A stretch of 64,000 nucleotides of DNA, taken from contig NZ_FLLQ01000002.1 in NCBI RefSeq assembly GCF_900088415.1, forward strand, positions 186,001 through 250,000, given 5' to 3'. Under the pieces are notes generated by a model that was given only the letters and a program-made list of their open reading frames with translations, did not search any database and had not been told where the DNA came from. This stretch comes from Vibrio mediterranei. Its GTDB lineage: Bacteria > Pseudomonadota > Gammaproteobacteria > Enterobacterales > Vibrionaceae. Shown piece by piece: positions 8,393 through 16,537 of this stretch (within the stretch, counting starts at the first letter, position 1; every line of letters starts with the position of its first letter). Both the position numbers and the translations under genes were made by a program.

Positions 8393-9829
8393 TTAAATAG
8401 TGATTGATGAAAAACCTAATGTTCCATCATCAAAACTCAATGTTAAATTCAGCTGTGTTTGCGCTTTGCGGTTCACAGCCCATAACGTAAAGGTGTTCAT
8501 GTTGTTTGCTGTGACTAACCCATCACTACAATTAACATCGATATGTGCGATACGTTTATGAACTCGCCTACTCAAAAGAGCTTTAATCTCTCGAGTCGAC
8601 ACTTCCCAATAGTTACCAGTTTTAGTTTGAATACAATTATCGAAAATTAGGTTGGGCATAAAGATCAGATCAAAAGTTAAATAGCCGTCACTACTATCTC
8701 CATCCTCGCCAGAGAGAGAAAGTTTGCCGAGGCCTTTACTACGATTGACAGAAGACAACGTCAAATCCCCTTCGCTTTCTGACTTTACTTGAACCAAATC
8801 AGAGTGCTCGAATACTAACTGGTGAAGGGATTTTGCACATTGATTGCTCACAGAGGTGGAGATCAAATCCCTTTTATTGACTTCAATGTCACACCATTTG
8901 TTCGACGCTTTCAGGCTCGTTTGCATCGGCACTGCTTGCATGTGTGTTATGAAAATTCCAGTCGCAATATATTCCACCGCGTCAGACAACAAATAAATAT
9001 ATCCTTTTGACTCACTCTTAGGTTGACTGAAAGACCCATCTGGCAAGCGACGTAAGTAGCTCTCGTTGGAAAACGAATATACAGAGTCGGCGTAGACTAT
9101 CGGACTTGCAAATTGCGAAGGAGAGCCAACTAGGTCTATCTGCTCTAACGCATTTCTTGAATGCATAGTATTTTCTGTTTTTACAATTAAGTTCTTTAAC
9201 AGAATAAAATCAAGAGTTAGGACTAGCTCAAAACGCTGTTCATTAAATAGATTGAACGCTTCGACGATGAGAACACAAGACAAGGGCTGAGCACTGTTTA
9301 TCGAATGCGGATGCGGTGATGAAACGAAACAAAACTCCTTGGTCAGTTTGCATTGATAGTTTAACGTGTCGGTTGAGACTGCTCTAACTTCGATTGCAAT
9401 TCTAGAACTCCTCCTCCCTGCCTGGCCAAGTTTCTCATTCACAAGATGGACAAGCGCATCTCGACTGATAGCGATGGTTCCATCCGAAAGGATTGAGTAA
9501 CCAATGGGGCTATTCTCAGGCCGCACTAGTTGAAATTGTTCAGGGACCACAATATGGGGCTCTGATAGTAGATTACATTGCACTTGCAGTGGCACACCTT
9601 CTATCAGGCATCGAAGTGACAACACTCCACCGAATTCCTTCTTCGGTAAGTAAGCATAAACTCCATTGCCATAATCCCTAAAGATCCCTTCACCACTTTC
9701 ACAAAGTACTTGCTCAGGCGATAAGCCATTGAGCTTTTCAACATGCTCAACGAGGTAATCTCGCGAAAAAACGAGTAAACCAGATTGGAACTCAACAACT
9801 TGATGTCGATAGCTATCTACACTCATCAT
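8393..9829 (-). CDS. Unrecognised 478-residue repeat-containing protein
   Basis: I do not recognise this family. There is no signal peptide or membrane segment, so it is probably cytoplasmic. By eye it contains three to four degenerate repeats of about 85-100 residues. Each opens with a short strand then S/T-R-D/E and a helix (LLVFSRDYLVEHV near 18, TIAISRDALVHLV near 117, IEVNKRDLIS near 315, EVSTREIKALL near 410). Each ends in alternating hydrophobic strands such as FELVLTLDF, YLTFDLIF and LNLTLSFDD. It lies 24 nt downstream of the EAL gene in the same orientation, so they probably share a transcript. A scaffold or adaptor role is only a guess. Confidence 0.75.
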   Translation of the reverse strand: MMSVDSYRHQVVEFQSGLLVFSRDYLVEHVEKLNGLSPEQVLCESGEGIFRDYGNGVYAYLPKKEFGGVLSLRCLIEGVPLQVQCNLLSEPHIVVPEQFQLVRPENSPIGYSILSDGTIAISRDALVHLVNEKLGQAGRRSSRIAIEVRAVSTDTLNYQCKLTKEFCFVSSPHPHSINSAQPLSCVLIVEAFNLFNEQRFELVLTLDFILLKNLIVKTENTMHSRNALEQIDLVGSPSQFASPIVYADSVYSFSNESYLRRLPDGSFSQPKSESKGYIYLLSDAVEYIATGIFITHMQAVPMQTSLKASNKWCDIEVNKRDLISTSVSNQCAKSLHQLVFEHSDLVQVKSESEGDLTLSSVNRSKGLGKLSLSGEDGDSSDGYLTFDLIFMPNLIFDNCIQTKTGNYWEVSTREIKALLSRRVHKRIAHIDVNCSDGLVTANNMNTFTLWAVNRKAQTQLNLTLSFDDGTLGFSSITI

Positions 9830-9853
9830 ATACTCTAGTAAGTCTGGGAAAAT

Positions 9854-11827
9854 TTAGTGTCGCTTAGTGTCAGAAGCATACTTAAGAACGTCTCGTACCT
9901 GACTTGATGTCAAGGGGCGATAAAAGAAGTAGCCCTGGATATAGTCCACGTCAATGGACTTTAACGTCTCCAATTCCGACACTTTTTCTACACCTTCAGC
10001 GACGACTTTAATATTCAAGTCGTGTGAGAGCTGACGCAACATATTAACGGCAAAGTATTTCTGCTTAACCTCATTGATATTGGTGATGAACTTGCGGTCG
10101 ATTTTAAGTTCATCAAAATGAAAGTCGTTGAAGTATGAGAATGAAGAGCTACCCGTCCCAAAGTCATCAACCGCTATCTTGATTCCAGCTGAACGAATTT
10201 TCTCTAGCAAGTTGGCGTTATAGGCATTGTTTTCGAAATAGGCAGTTTCTGTAATTTCAATAGTCACATCGTCATTGGCTACTGGCGATCGTTGAATAAG
10301 CTCAAATAACTCCGCTAAATGAATCGAAGGCTGGCCTGATTCGGCAATTGAACAATTTAGTGACAACGAGAGCTTTTTAGAGATACCAGAAGTAATACCC
10401 ACAAATTCTTCAATCGCCCGCTCTGCCACCATCAAATCAAGAGCCGATATCAGATTAAGCTCTTCTGCTAGGTGTATCATCTCTTGAACCGTGTAAGACA
10501 TATCCTGAAAGCGAAATCGACACAGCGCCTCCAGTTTTACGATCTCTCCAGTATGGGTATCAACTATTGGTTGAAAGTTGACGTCAATGGATTTATTGCG
10601 GATCGCGTCAATCAGTAGCTGCTCCAAACGCTTTCTGCGTATATTGCCTTGAACCAGTTTTTCATCATAGAAATTGACGCTACTCACTTTAGAATCATGG
10701 ACAAACATCGCTTGTACCGACTGCGATATCACTTCGTCGATACCACAACCATTAAAGCCATGAAGGGCAACGCCAACTTGACCATCAGCAATATCATTCA
10801 CTAAATGGTCATCTAAGTACTTTCGCATACCCTTAAAAAACTGCTTAATACACGTGTTAATAGTGGCCAAGTCTTCAACATCACTTTCACGTATTTTTAC
10901 CAGTGCTACGAAAGTATTGCGCCCTAAATAGCCGGAACTTGCTTTATCGTGTGACGACTTCAATGCTGCGAGGACCTTGCCACGTGATTCTTTTTCCAGC
11001 TCACTGTAGAAATGAGGCTTAAAGCTGATCACTATATGCTTGCCATTCTTCTTTGACAGCTCTGCTGCACTTTTTCTAAAAGACGCTTCATCCTGTGCTG
11101 TCTCTTCCTGAAAGTTCGTATTTACCGAGCTGTTGGCCGTATTTTCAGAAAAATTTTCACCGAAGAAAATGTAGACAAAAATATGTTTACCATCAGACAA
11201 CTCAACTTTCTTTACACTGATTGTTTCTAGCCGAACTTGAGAGTCTCTCGCTCGGGTGATAACGGCTCCTTGCCATCGATTGGTTAGAGATATTCTTCCT
11301 TTGAATACGTCCATATGGTTAGCATCACTTTGCAGCAGTTGAATATCCGCTATGTTTCTGCCCAAAACGCTGATAGGAGAAATATTGTGCTCGTAGCACA
11401 ATCGGTTGTTTGTGAAGAGCACATTATGGTTTTGATCGGTCACTAACACACCTCGATGCGGGTCGTCGAGCAAGTGTTCAATCATGGAAAATAAGCTTAT
11501 TTGGGCTTGAGATTGAGATAGAAGCTCAACACTTCCTTTTACTTTGTTGTCCAAAATTAGATAGATTTCGAACTTAACAATAAACAAATCTTCTGAGGTA
11601 GTCTCAAGGGCAATGGGAACGGCCGCAGGTAGACCATTGAACTGGACATCCCTAATCAACAATAGAATTTGGTTTATATAGTCAATTGATGGTGGCTGCA
11701 CTGTGGTTCGTTTTGTCTCACAATGCAAAACCTTCTGCCAGAACTCTCCTTTAGAAATTACCGAGGTAATCTCAGAGAGATCTTCCGACCAAAAAGTTTT
11801 CTTTTCGTCATGCATGGTAGAAAGCAT
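9854..11827 (-). CDS. PAS / degenerate GGDEF / EAL cyclic-di-GMP phosphodiesterase
   Basis: Predicted to hydrolyse c-di-GMP. Numbered from the ATG at 11827 (657 residues): an N-terminal sensory region about 1-110, a PAS-like domain about 115-225, a divergent GGDEF-sized region about 260-385 with no GGDEF signature, and a C-terminal EAL domain from about 412. The catalytic set looks intact: E-A-L at 433-435, SLNCSI, TIEITETA, VDDFGTGSSS, LKIDRKF, VAEGVE and YIQGYFF. There are no membrane segments. A TTG start 14 codons upstream is possible but lacks a ribosome-binding site. It is divergent from the small paralogue at 11987 and precedes the 478-residue gene, hnoX and hqsK. Confidence 0.88.
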   Translation of the reverse strand: MLSTMHDEKKTFWSEDLSEITSVISKGEFWQKVLHCETKRTTVQPPSIDYINQILLLIRDVQFNGLPAAVPIALETTSEDLFIVKFEIYLILDNKVKGSVELLSQSQAQISLFSMIEHLLDDPHRGVLVTDQNHNVLFTNNRLCYEHNISPISVLGRNIADIQLLQSDANHMDVFKGRISLTNRWQGAVITRARDSQVRLETISVKKVELSDGKHIFVYIFFGENFSENTANSSVNTNFQEETAQDEASFRKSAAELSKKNGKHIVISFKPHFYSELEKESRGKVLAALKSSHDKASSGYLGRNTFVALVKIRESDVEDLATINTCIKQFFKGMRKYLDDHLVNDIADGQVGVALHGFNGCGIDEVISQSVQAMFVHDSKVSSVNFYDEKLVQGNIRRKRLEQLLIDAIRNKSIDVNFQPIVDTHTGEIVKLEALCRFRFQDMSYTVQEMIHLAEELNLISALDLMVAERAIEEFVGITSGISKKLSLSLNCSIAESGQPSIHLAELFELIQRSPVANDDVTIEITETAYFENNAYNANLLEKIRSAGIKIAVDDFGTGSSSFSYFNDFHFDELKIDRKFITNINEVKQKYFAVNMLRQLSHDLNIKVVAEGVEKVSELETLKSIDVDYIQGYFFYRPLTSSQVRDVLKYASDTKRH

Positions 11828-11986
11828 TCGCTTCTCACTTTTATAATTATCTGCCAACAACGTGTTCAAAAGTAAACTAGGTAATAGGAATATGAAATCA
11901 AGTTAACTTAGGTGATGAATTAAAAGTTGAATACACCAAATTTATTCCTAGCTTGTTCACTAGATCTGAGAGAAAAGGAGCAAGTC

Positions 11987-12340
11987 ATGCAGTACGTTTA
12001 TGTCAATGACGTGTACGATGAACAATATCGGATAACGCCTCCTCTTCAAGGACAATTGGTGAGCGGCGATATTCCGGAGGAAGAGCTCGAAATAAGAGAA
12101 ATACTTCGATGTTGGATTGATACTGGTTTGAGGCCGTTTCAAACTGCTAAAAAGTCGAAATTAGACTTCTGGTGGCACGCCAACAACTTTTCTCGGCTTA
12201 GTGTCATCTTGAACACATTGCTCAAACACAAAGCCTACTACTTCGCAGCAAAGCGGGTTGCCTCATTGTGGCGGTTTGGTTCAATTGAGAAAGCCTACCT
12301 GGAATACTTGCTAACAAAACATGTAGGCGTAAAGTCATAG
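11987..12340 (+). CDS. Unknown small protein, tandem paralogue A
   Basis: A 117-residue protein of no family I recognise. The ATG at 11987 has a textbook AAGGAG ribosome-binding site 7-8 nt upstream. The frame extends 20 codons further but only from a TTG. The N-terminal half is acidic (YVYVNDVYDEQY, then IPEEELEIREILRCW). The C-terminal half is basic and helical (LNTLLKHKAYYFAAKRVASLW). It aligns along its length with the next gene, 12449-12829, so the two arose by duplication. No membrane segment or signal peptide. It is divergent from the EAL phosphodiesterase. Confidence 0.75.
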   Translation: MQYVYVNDVYDEQYRITPPLQGQLVSGDIPEEELEIREILRCWIDTGLRPFQTAKKSKLDFWWHANNFSRLSVILNTLLKHKAYYFAAKRVASLWRFGSIEKAYLEYLLTKHVGVKS

Positions 12341-12448
12341 GATTAATCAACCACCAAATGGAATTGCTTTTAATTTTCATTTAGCTAGATTATATTTAAT
12401 ATTGTCAATAGATAGCGGACGTTAGCCATACTGCTACCGTAGATAGGT

Positions 12449-12829
12449 ATGTATAAGTATATAAACGATATTTTCGATACGGAGTATAACCAATCACTTC
12501 CTGAGCGAGTGGACTTTACCGAAAGTGAATTACCACTCGAAGAAATAGAAGTTAGGGAAATGGTCGAAGCTTGGTATCTATCAGGATATGCGCCGTGCTT
12601 TGAAAAGCACAAATCAAGTCTATCCAGCAAATTCGATGAACTTTCATTTGACACTGGCGAGAGTGCCGCTCGTTTGAAAAAGTTAGAAACGACTCTGATG
12701 CTTGTTATTAAGAATCAAGTATACAGAGCCGCGTTCAAACGTTTAATGACGACAATGAAGCCATCAAGCTCCAAAGCGAGATTAACGCTCTTATTAAAAC
12801 AAGTAGAAAATGATTTAAAGATTCACTAA
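12449..12829 (+). CDS. Unknown small protein, tandem paralogue B
   Basis: A 126-residue protein paralogous to the gene at 11987. Shared blocks in the same order are YINDIFDTEY (vs YVNDVYDEQY), LPLEEIEVREMVEAWYLSGY (vs IPEEELEIREILRCWIDTGL) and LMLVIKNQVYRAAFKRL (vs LNTLLKHKAYYFAAKRV). This copy carries an extra stretch of about 10 residues in the middle. The Shine-Dalgarno before the ATG is poor. Its stop is only 14 nt from the end of the convergent sigma-factor gene. The family is unknown to me. A regulatory partner role is suggested only by position. Confidence 0.72.
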   Translation: MYKYINDIFDTEYNQSLPERVDFTESELPLEEIEVREMVEAWYLSGYAPCFEKHKSSLSSKFDELSFDTGESAARLKKLETTLMLVIKNQVYRAAFKRLMTTMKPSSSKARLTLLLKQVENDLKIH

Positions 12830-12843
12830 CTATGCTACTTGAA

Positions 12844-13713
12844 CTAGTTGATCCAGCCATCAAATTTTAGTTTGTTCTGTAATTTTTGAATCCCTTCTTG
12901 CTGCAACTGACGAACTCGCTCTTTCGACAGTCCAAACATTTCTCCCAGATTATCCAATGTAAGTACTTCCTTGCCAAATAAACCAAAGCGGTGAATCACG
13001 ATATCACGGTATTTTTCTGGCAGAGAAAGTACAACGCTTTCCAGACTCTTCAACAATTTTTCATTGTGGCATAAGTCATAAGGTTCTGGGATAGCTTCAG
13101 AACGACAAGTTTCTAAACTTTGAAACTCTTTATCTATAGTGTCAACTGACGAACTGGATTCTATAAATCCGCTCATATGGATCAAGTCACTCACTTGTGC
13201 CTGAGATTTCAGCGTTTTATCAGCAATCTCCTTCACTGAAGGAGGACGTTGAAGGTCGGCAATAATCTCATTTGTCTGTTTCGACAGTCGATTGATTTCC
13301 TTGATAACATGCACGGGTAAGCGAACTGTTCGTCCCGTGTTCATCAACGACGACTCAATACTCTCTCGAATCCACCAGACCGCGTAGGTACTAAAACGAA
13401 ATCCTTTCTCGGGTTCAAATTTATCAATTGCTTTAATCAGTCCTAAATTGCCTTCTTCGATGAGATCAAGAATAGTATGATTACTCAGCCCCCTCTTCGT
13501 ATAATTTCTGGCAATTTTCACAACTAAACGTAAATTGGATTCAATTAAAACGTCTCGAGCAGCCTTGTCACCTCTGCGCGCTAACGTCGCATAGTGATAC
13601 TCTTGTTCCGGTGATAGCAGATCAATACCCACAACGTCATGGATATATTTTGAGTAGAAGTCCGAACCACGCTCTTCATATTGCTTGCTAAGCCTTTCTG
13701 TCCTTGTGCTCAT
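12844..13713 (-). CDS. RpoS-like alternative sigma factor (RpoX/RpoQ type)
   Basis: A 289-residue group 2 sigma-70 family protein. Region 2 is highly conserved: IESNLRLVVKIARNY, DLIEEGNLGLIKAIDKFEP and FRFSTYAVWWIRESIE. Region 3 starts at RTVRLPVHVIKEINR. Region 4.2 is LTLDNLGEMFGLSKERVRQL. It is shorter than RpoS (about 330) and diverges between regions 3 and 4, so it is an additional RpoS-like factor rather than RpoS itself. Vibrionaceae carry such paralogues, named RpoX in V. alginolyticus and RpoQ in Aliivibrio. I cannot tell which from sequence alone. It lies head to head with the HPt gene across 309 nt. Confidence 0.88.
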   Translation of the reverse strand: MSTRTERLSKQYEERGSDFYSKYIHDVVGIDLLSPEQEYHYATLARRGDKAARDVLIESNLRLVVKIARNYTKRGLSNHTILDLIEEGNLGLIKAIDKFEPEKGFRFSTYAVWWIRESIESSLMNTGRTVRLPVHVIKEINRLSKQTNEIIADLQRPPSVKEIADKTLKSQAQVSDLIHMSGFIESSSSVDTIDKEFQSLETCRSEAIPEPYDLCHNEKLLKSLESVVLSLPEKYRDIVIHRFGLFGKEVLTLDNLGEMFGLSKERVRQLQQEGIQKLQNKLKFDGWIN

Positions 13714-14022
13714 GATTAGCTCCTTTGTATGGCGCTGCTCCTAGCCAATTAATTATTATTGATGTGATCTAAGTCGCACGAATAAGCATAGACGCGTTTA
13801 TGCTATGCATCAAAATTTAGTCCTATCGAATAAGCATAATTTCCTTAAAAATAGTAGAAAAGTATTAGAAATTTGGTTTTGTGGTCATTCAAGTTTAGAT
13901 CTCTTGTTTCTGCAGATTTTAATTTTCTATGAACTATACTATTTTTGTAACTATCTGAAGTTGGTAGGTAATCTACTGAGGAACATCACTTATTCATTCT
14001 TTACAACAACAGGGACGCTACA
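13714..14022. other. Divergent promoter region, sigma factor / HPt gene
   Basis: This 309-nt AT-rich stretch separates the starts of the sigma-factor gene (minus) and the HPt gene (plus). It must hold promoters for both. I see no convincing coding frame, terminator or known operator in it. Confidence 0.5.
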
Positions 14023-14358
14023 ATGATAGATTTTGAGGTCTTGCGCGGCTACATGGATAATGACGACGATATCATCGCCGCTGTATTCATGGCTTTTATG
14101 GAAGAACACGAAGATGGTGCGGAAAAAATCCAAACTTTGTTCAACGAACAAAATTGGAGTGAGTTATTTATTACCGCCCATTCATTGAAAGGCATACTAG
14201 CTAGTTTTGGTGAAACTAAGGCCGTCGAAAAACTCGAAGCTATAGAAGGTTTAACCAGAAACAGTGATGCTCCTAACAGCGAAGATATTCAGTTTGTTGT
14301 TCAAGAGCTCGATGTTATCAAGGGACAAATCAACGAATATCTCGCTTCCGCCGTATAA
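14023..14358 (+). CDS. Stand-alone histidine phosphotransfer (HPt) protein
   Basis: A 111-residue single-domain protein. H53 in ITAHSLKGILASFG is the canonical HPt phosphoacceptor motif (A-H-x-L-K-G). The four-helix bundle pattern fits the whole length. Such proteins relay phosphate between a hybrid kinase receiver domain and a response regulator. It is not next to a luxO-like gene, so it is not luxU in its usual place. The HqsK-type kinase about 6 kb away carries a receiver domain and would need an HPt partner, making this a candidate partner by inference. It is followed after 18 nt by nudL. Confidence 0.88.
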   Translation: MIDFEVLRGYMDNDDDIIAAVFMAFMEEHEDGAEKIQTLFNEQNWSELFITAHSLKGILASFGETKAVEKLEAIEGLTRNSDAPNSEDIQFVVQELDVIKGQINEYLASAV

Positions 14359-14376
14359 CTAAGCAGTAAGGCACCA

Positions 14377-14970
14377 ATGACTAAGCACGAATTTTTAGAA
14401 CGATTTCAGTTACATCAGTTAGCGGGCTATCATGCTGGTTCTAAATCGAGGACGGAACATCTTGATCAATCAGCGCTCAGGGAAGCGAGCGTTCTTATCG
14501 GCTTAGTTGAAAGAAATCAGCGTCTTCATGTCATATTGACGAAACGCGCAAGCCATTTGAAGCATCATCCGGGACAAATTAGTTTTCCGGGAGGAAAAGT
14601 TGAAGCAGATGACCTAAACGCAACCTTCACAGCTCTTCGCGAGGCTGAAGAGGAAATAGGCGTGCGCTATGACGAAGTATCCGTCATCGGTCATCTCCCT
14701 CGCTTGGTCACCGTTACCCAGTTTAACGTGACACCCGTTCTTGCATTTGTGGACAGTAATTACCGCCCATCGATAGATGCTAATGAAGTGGATTTTCTAT
14801 TTGAGGTACCACTTGAGTTTCTCGCTCACCCAGAAAACATGTCAACAATGCAGTTTATTGTGCGTGGAAAATCACACCGCGTTCTCTCTATTCCATATAA
14901 AGAGCACTTCATCTGGGGAGTGACCGCACAAATAATTGAAAGTTTACAAACACAGCTGCAACTTAGTTAA
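14377..14970 (+). CDS. nudL: NUDIX hydrolase, CoA pyrophosphatase type
   Basis: Predicted to cleave coenzyme A or its derivatives to 3'-phosphoadenosine phosphate and phosphopantetheine. The NUDIX box runs from GGKVEADDLNATFTALREAE into EEIG near residues 71-94. The preceding LTKRASHLKHHPGQISFPGG is the NudL/YeaB-type CoA-pyrophosphatase signature. At 197 residues it matches NudL (about 190). It starts 18 nt after the HPt gene with an AAGG ribosome-binding site. The neighbouring serine genes suggest a conserved order (nudL, sdaC, sdaA) rather than a shared pathway. Confidence 0.9.
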   Translation: MTKHEFLERFQLHQLAGYHAGSKSRTEHLDQSALREASVLIGLVERNQRLHVILTKRASHLKHHPGQISFPGGKVEADDLNATFTALREAEEEIGVRYDEVSVIGHLPRLVTVTQFNVTPVLAFVDSNYRPSIDANEVDFLFEVPLEFLAHPENMSTMQFIVRGKSHRVLSIPYKEHFIWGVTAQIIESLQTQLQLS

Positions 14971-15007
14971 CAGACCACCAACACCAGCCAATCGATTGCG
15001 TTATTTA

Positions 15008-15026
15008 GCATTAGTTTTACTAATGC
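15008..15026. repeat. Inverted repeat in the nudL-sdaC gap
   Basis: A perfect 8-bp inverted repeat (15008-15015 with 15019-15026) with a 3-nt spacer. No T-run follows, so it is a weak terminator candidate for nudL or an operator for sdaC. Confidence 0.35.
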
Positions 15027-15197
15027 ATTGCAATAGTCAATCTAATCTCTGGCACGTAAAAAACGTGACCCAAATAACGAATCCATCATTAGTATCAATA
15101 TCCCGCTACAAATCATGACCTAGATCTAATTTTCACGTGAGAAAAGCATGCAAAATGCCCCCGACTTATTTCCTGTTCCCAAAATGAGTAACAAACT

Positions 15198-16448
15198 ATG
15201 ACTACCACAACTACTGCGGCAACTAGCCGTTCTTCGTCTAAGTGGACCTATAAGGATTTCACCTGGGCTCTTTCTCTATTCGGTACAGCGGTTGGTGCTG
15301 GTGTACTTTTCCTTCCAATCAAAGCAGGTGCTGGCGGTTTTTGGCCATTAGTTATCCTAGCCCTAATTGCAGCACCAATGACTTGGTTTGCACACAAAAG
15401 CTTAGCTCGCTTCGTTCTTTCTGCTAAGAACCCAGAAGCAGATATTACCGACACAGTAGAAGAACACTTTGGTAAAACTGGTGCGAACCTCATCACTTTT
15501 GCATACTTCTTCGCTATCTATCCAATCGTTCTAATCTACGGTGTAGGTATCACAAACACAGTTGATTCATTCCTAGTGAACCAAATGGGTATGGAATCTA
15601 TCCCACGCTGGTTGCTTTCAGGCTGTCTGATTGCAGCAATGACTTGTGGTGTAGTATTCGGGAAAGAGCTTATGCTGAAAGCGACTTCCGCGATGGTTTA
15701 CCCACTAGTATTCATCCTACTTGCTCTATCTGTATACCTAATCCCAGATTGGAATACTTCAATGATGAGCGTTAGCCCTGACTGGGGTTCAATGCCAGCA
15801 GTTATCTGGCTAGCAATTCCAATCATTGTTTTCTCTTTCAACCACAGCCCAATTATCAGCCAGTTCTCTAAAGAACAGCGTCGTGTATACGGTGAAGATG
15901 CAGTTAAGAAGACTGACATGATCACTGGCGGTGCAGCGATGATGCTAATGGGTTTTGTAATGTTCTTCGTATTCTCTGTTGTTCTATCTCTATCTCCAGA
16001 GCAACTAGCGATTGCACAAGAGCAAAACATTTCTGTTCTTTCTTACTTAGCTAACGTTCACGAGTCTCCACTGATTTCTATCCTTGGTCCTGTTGTTGCG
16101 TTCGCCGCAATCACTTCAAGCTACTTTGGTCACTTCCTAGGTGCACACGAAGGTCTTGTAGGTCTAGGTAAGTCTCGTTCTAAAGCACCAGTTTCTAAGA
16201 TCGAGAAAGCATCTCTACTATTTATCGTTATTACTACTTGGATTGTTTCTATCATCAACCCAAGCATCCTAGGCATGATTGAAACAATGGGCGCGCCAAT
16301 GATTGCGGCAATCCTATTCCTAATGCCTGTATACGCAATGAAGAAAGTACCGGCTATGGCTAAGTTCCAAACTTCAGCACCTGTACAAATCTTTACAGCA
16401 ATCTGTGGTATTGCAGCGATTACTTCTGTAATCTACGGCGCTTTTTAA
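15198..16448 (+). CDS. sdaC: Serine transporter, HAAAP family
   Basis: A 416-residue inner-membrane permease with about 11 hydrophobic segments, of the hydroxy/aromatic amino acid permease family. The N-terminal WALSLFGTAVGAGVLFLPI is the family's substrate-binding helix. The adjacent L-serine deaminase gene strongly suggests L-serine as the substrate, with proton or sodium symport. Codon use is biased toward GTT, CTA, TCT and GCA, as in highly expressed Vibrio genes. An intrinsic terminator separates it from sdaA, so the downstream gene may be partly independent. Confidence 0.92.
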   Translation: MTTTTTAATSRSSSKWTYKDFTWALSLFGTAVGAGVLFLPIKAGAGGFWPLVILALIAAPMTWFAHKSLARFVLSAKNPEADITDTVEEHFGKTGANLITFAYFFAIYPIVLIYGVGITNTVDSFLVNQMGMESIPRWLLSGCLIAAMTCGVVFGKELMLKATSAMVYPLVFILLALSVYLIPDWNTSMMSVSPDWGSMPAVIWLAIPIIVFSFNHSPIISQFSKEQRRVYGEDAVKKTDMITGGAAMMLMGFVMFFVFSVVLSLSPEQLAIAQEQNISVLSYLANVHESPLISILGPVVAFAAITSSYFGHFLGAHEGLVGLGKSRSKAPVSKIEKASLLFIVITTWIVSIINPSILGMIETMGAPMIAAILFLMPVYAMKKVPAMAKFQTSAPVQIFTAICGIAAITSVIYGAF

Positions 16449-16494
16449 TTGACTTCGTCAGTTGAACATCTCGGTTAAACAATAACGATAATAT

Positions 16495-16521
16495 AAGCCT
16501 CCATGTACTTTGGGGGCTTTT
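16495..16521 (+). terminator. Terminator or attenuator between sdaC and sdaA
   Basis: Stem 16495-16502 with 16512-16519 (one G-T pair) followed by TTTT. It lies 17 nt before the sdaA ATG, so read-through would set the sdaA level. Confidence 0.7.
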
Positions 16522-16537
16522 CTAGAGGTAAATCAGT

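Noticed and set aside
14023..14358. Naming the HPt gene luxU
   Set aside because: LuxU normally follows luxO, which is not present here, and other stand-alone HPt proteins exist.
15248..16030. Long antisense frames within sdaC
   Set aside because: Produced by the regular codon bias of the highly expressed sdaC gene. They lack start signals and lie fully inside it.
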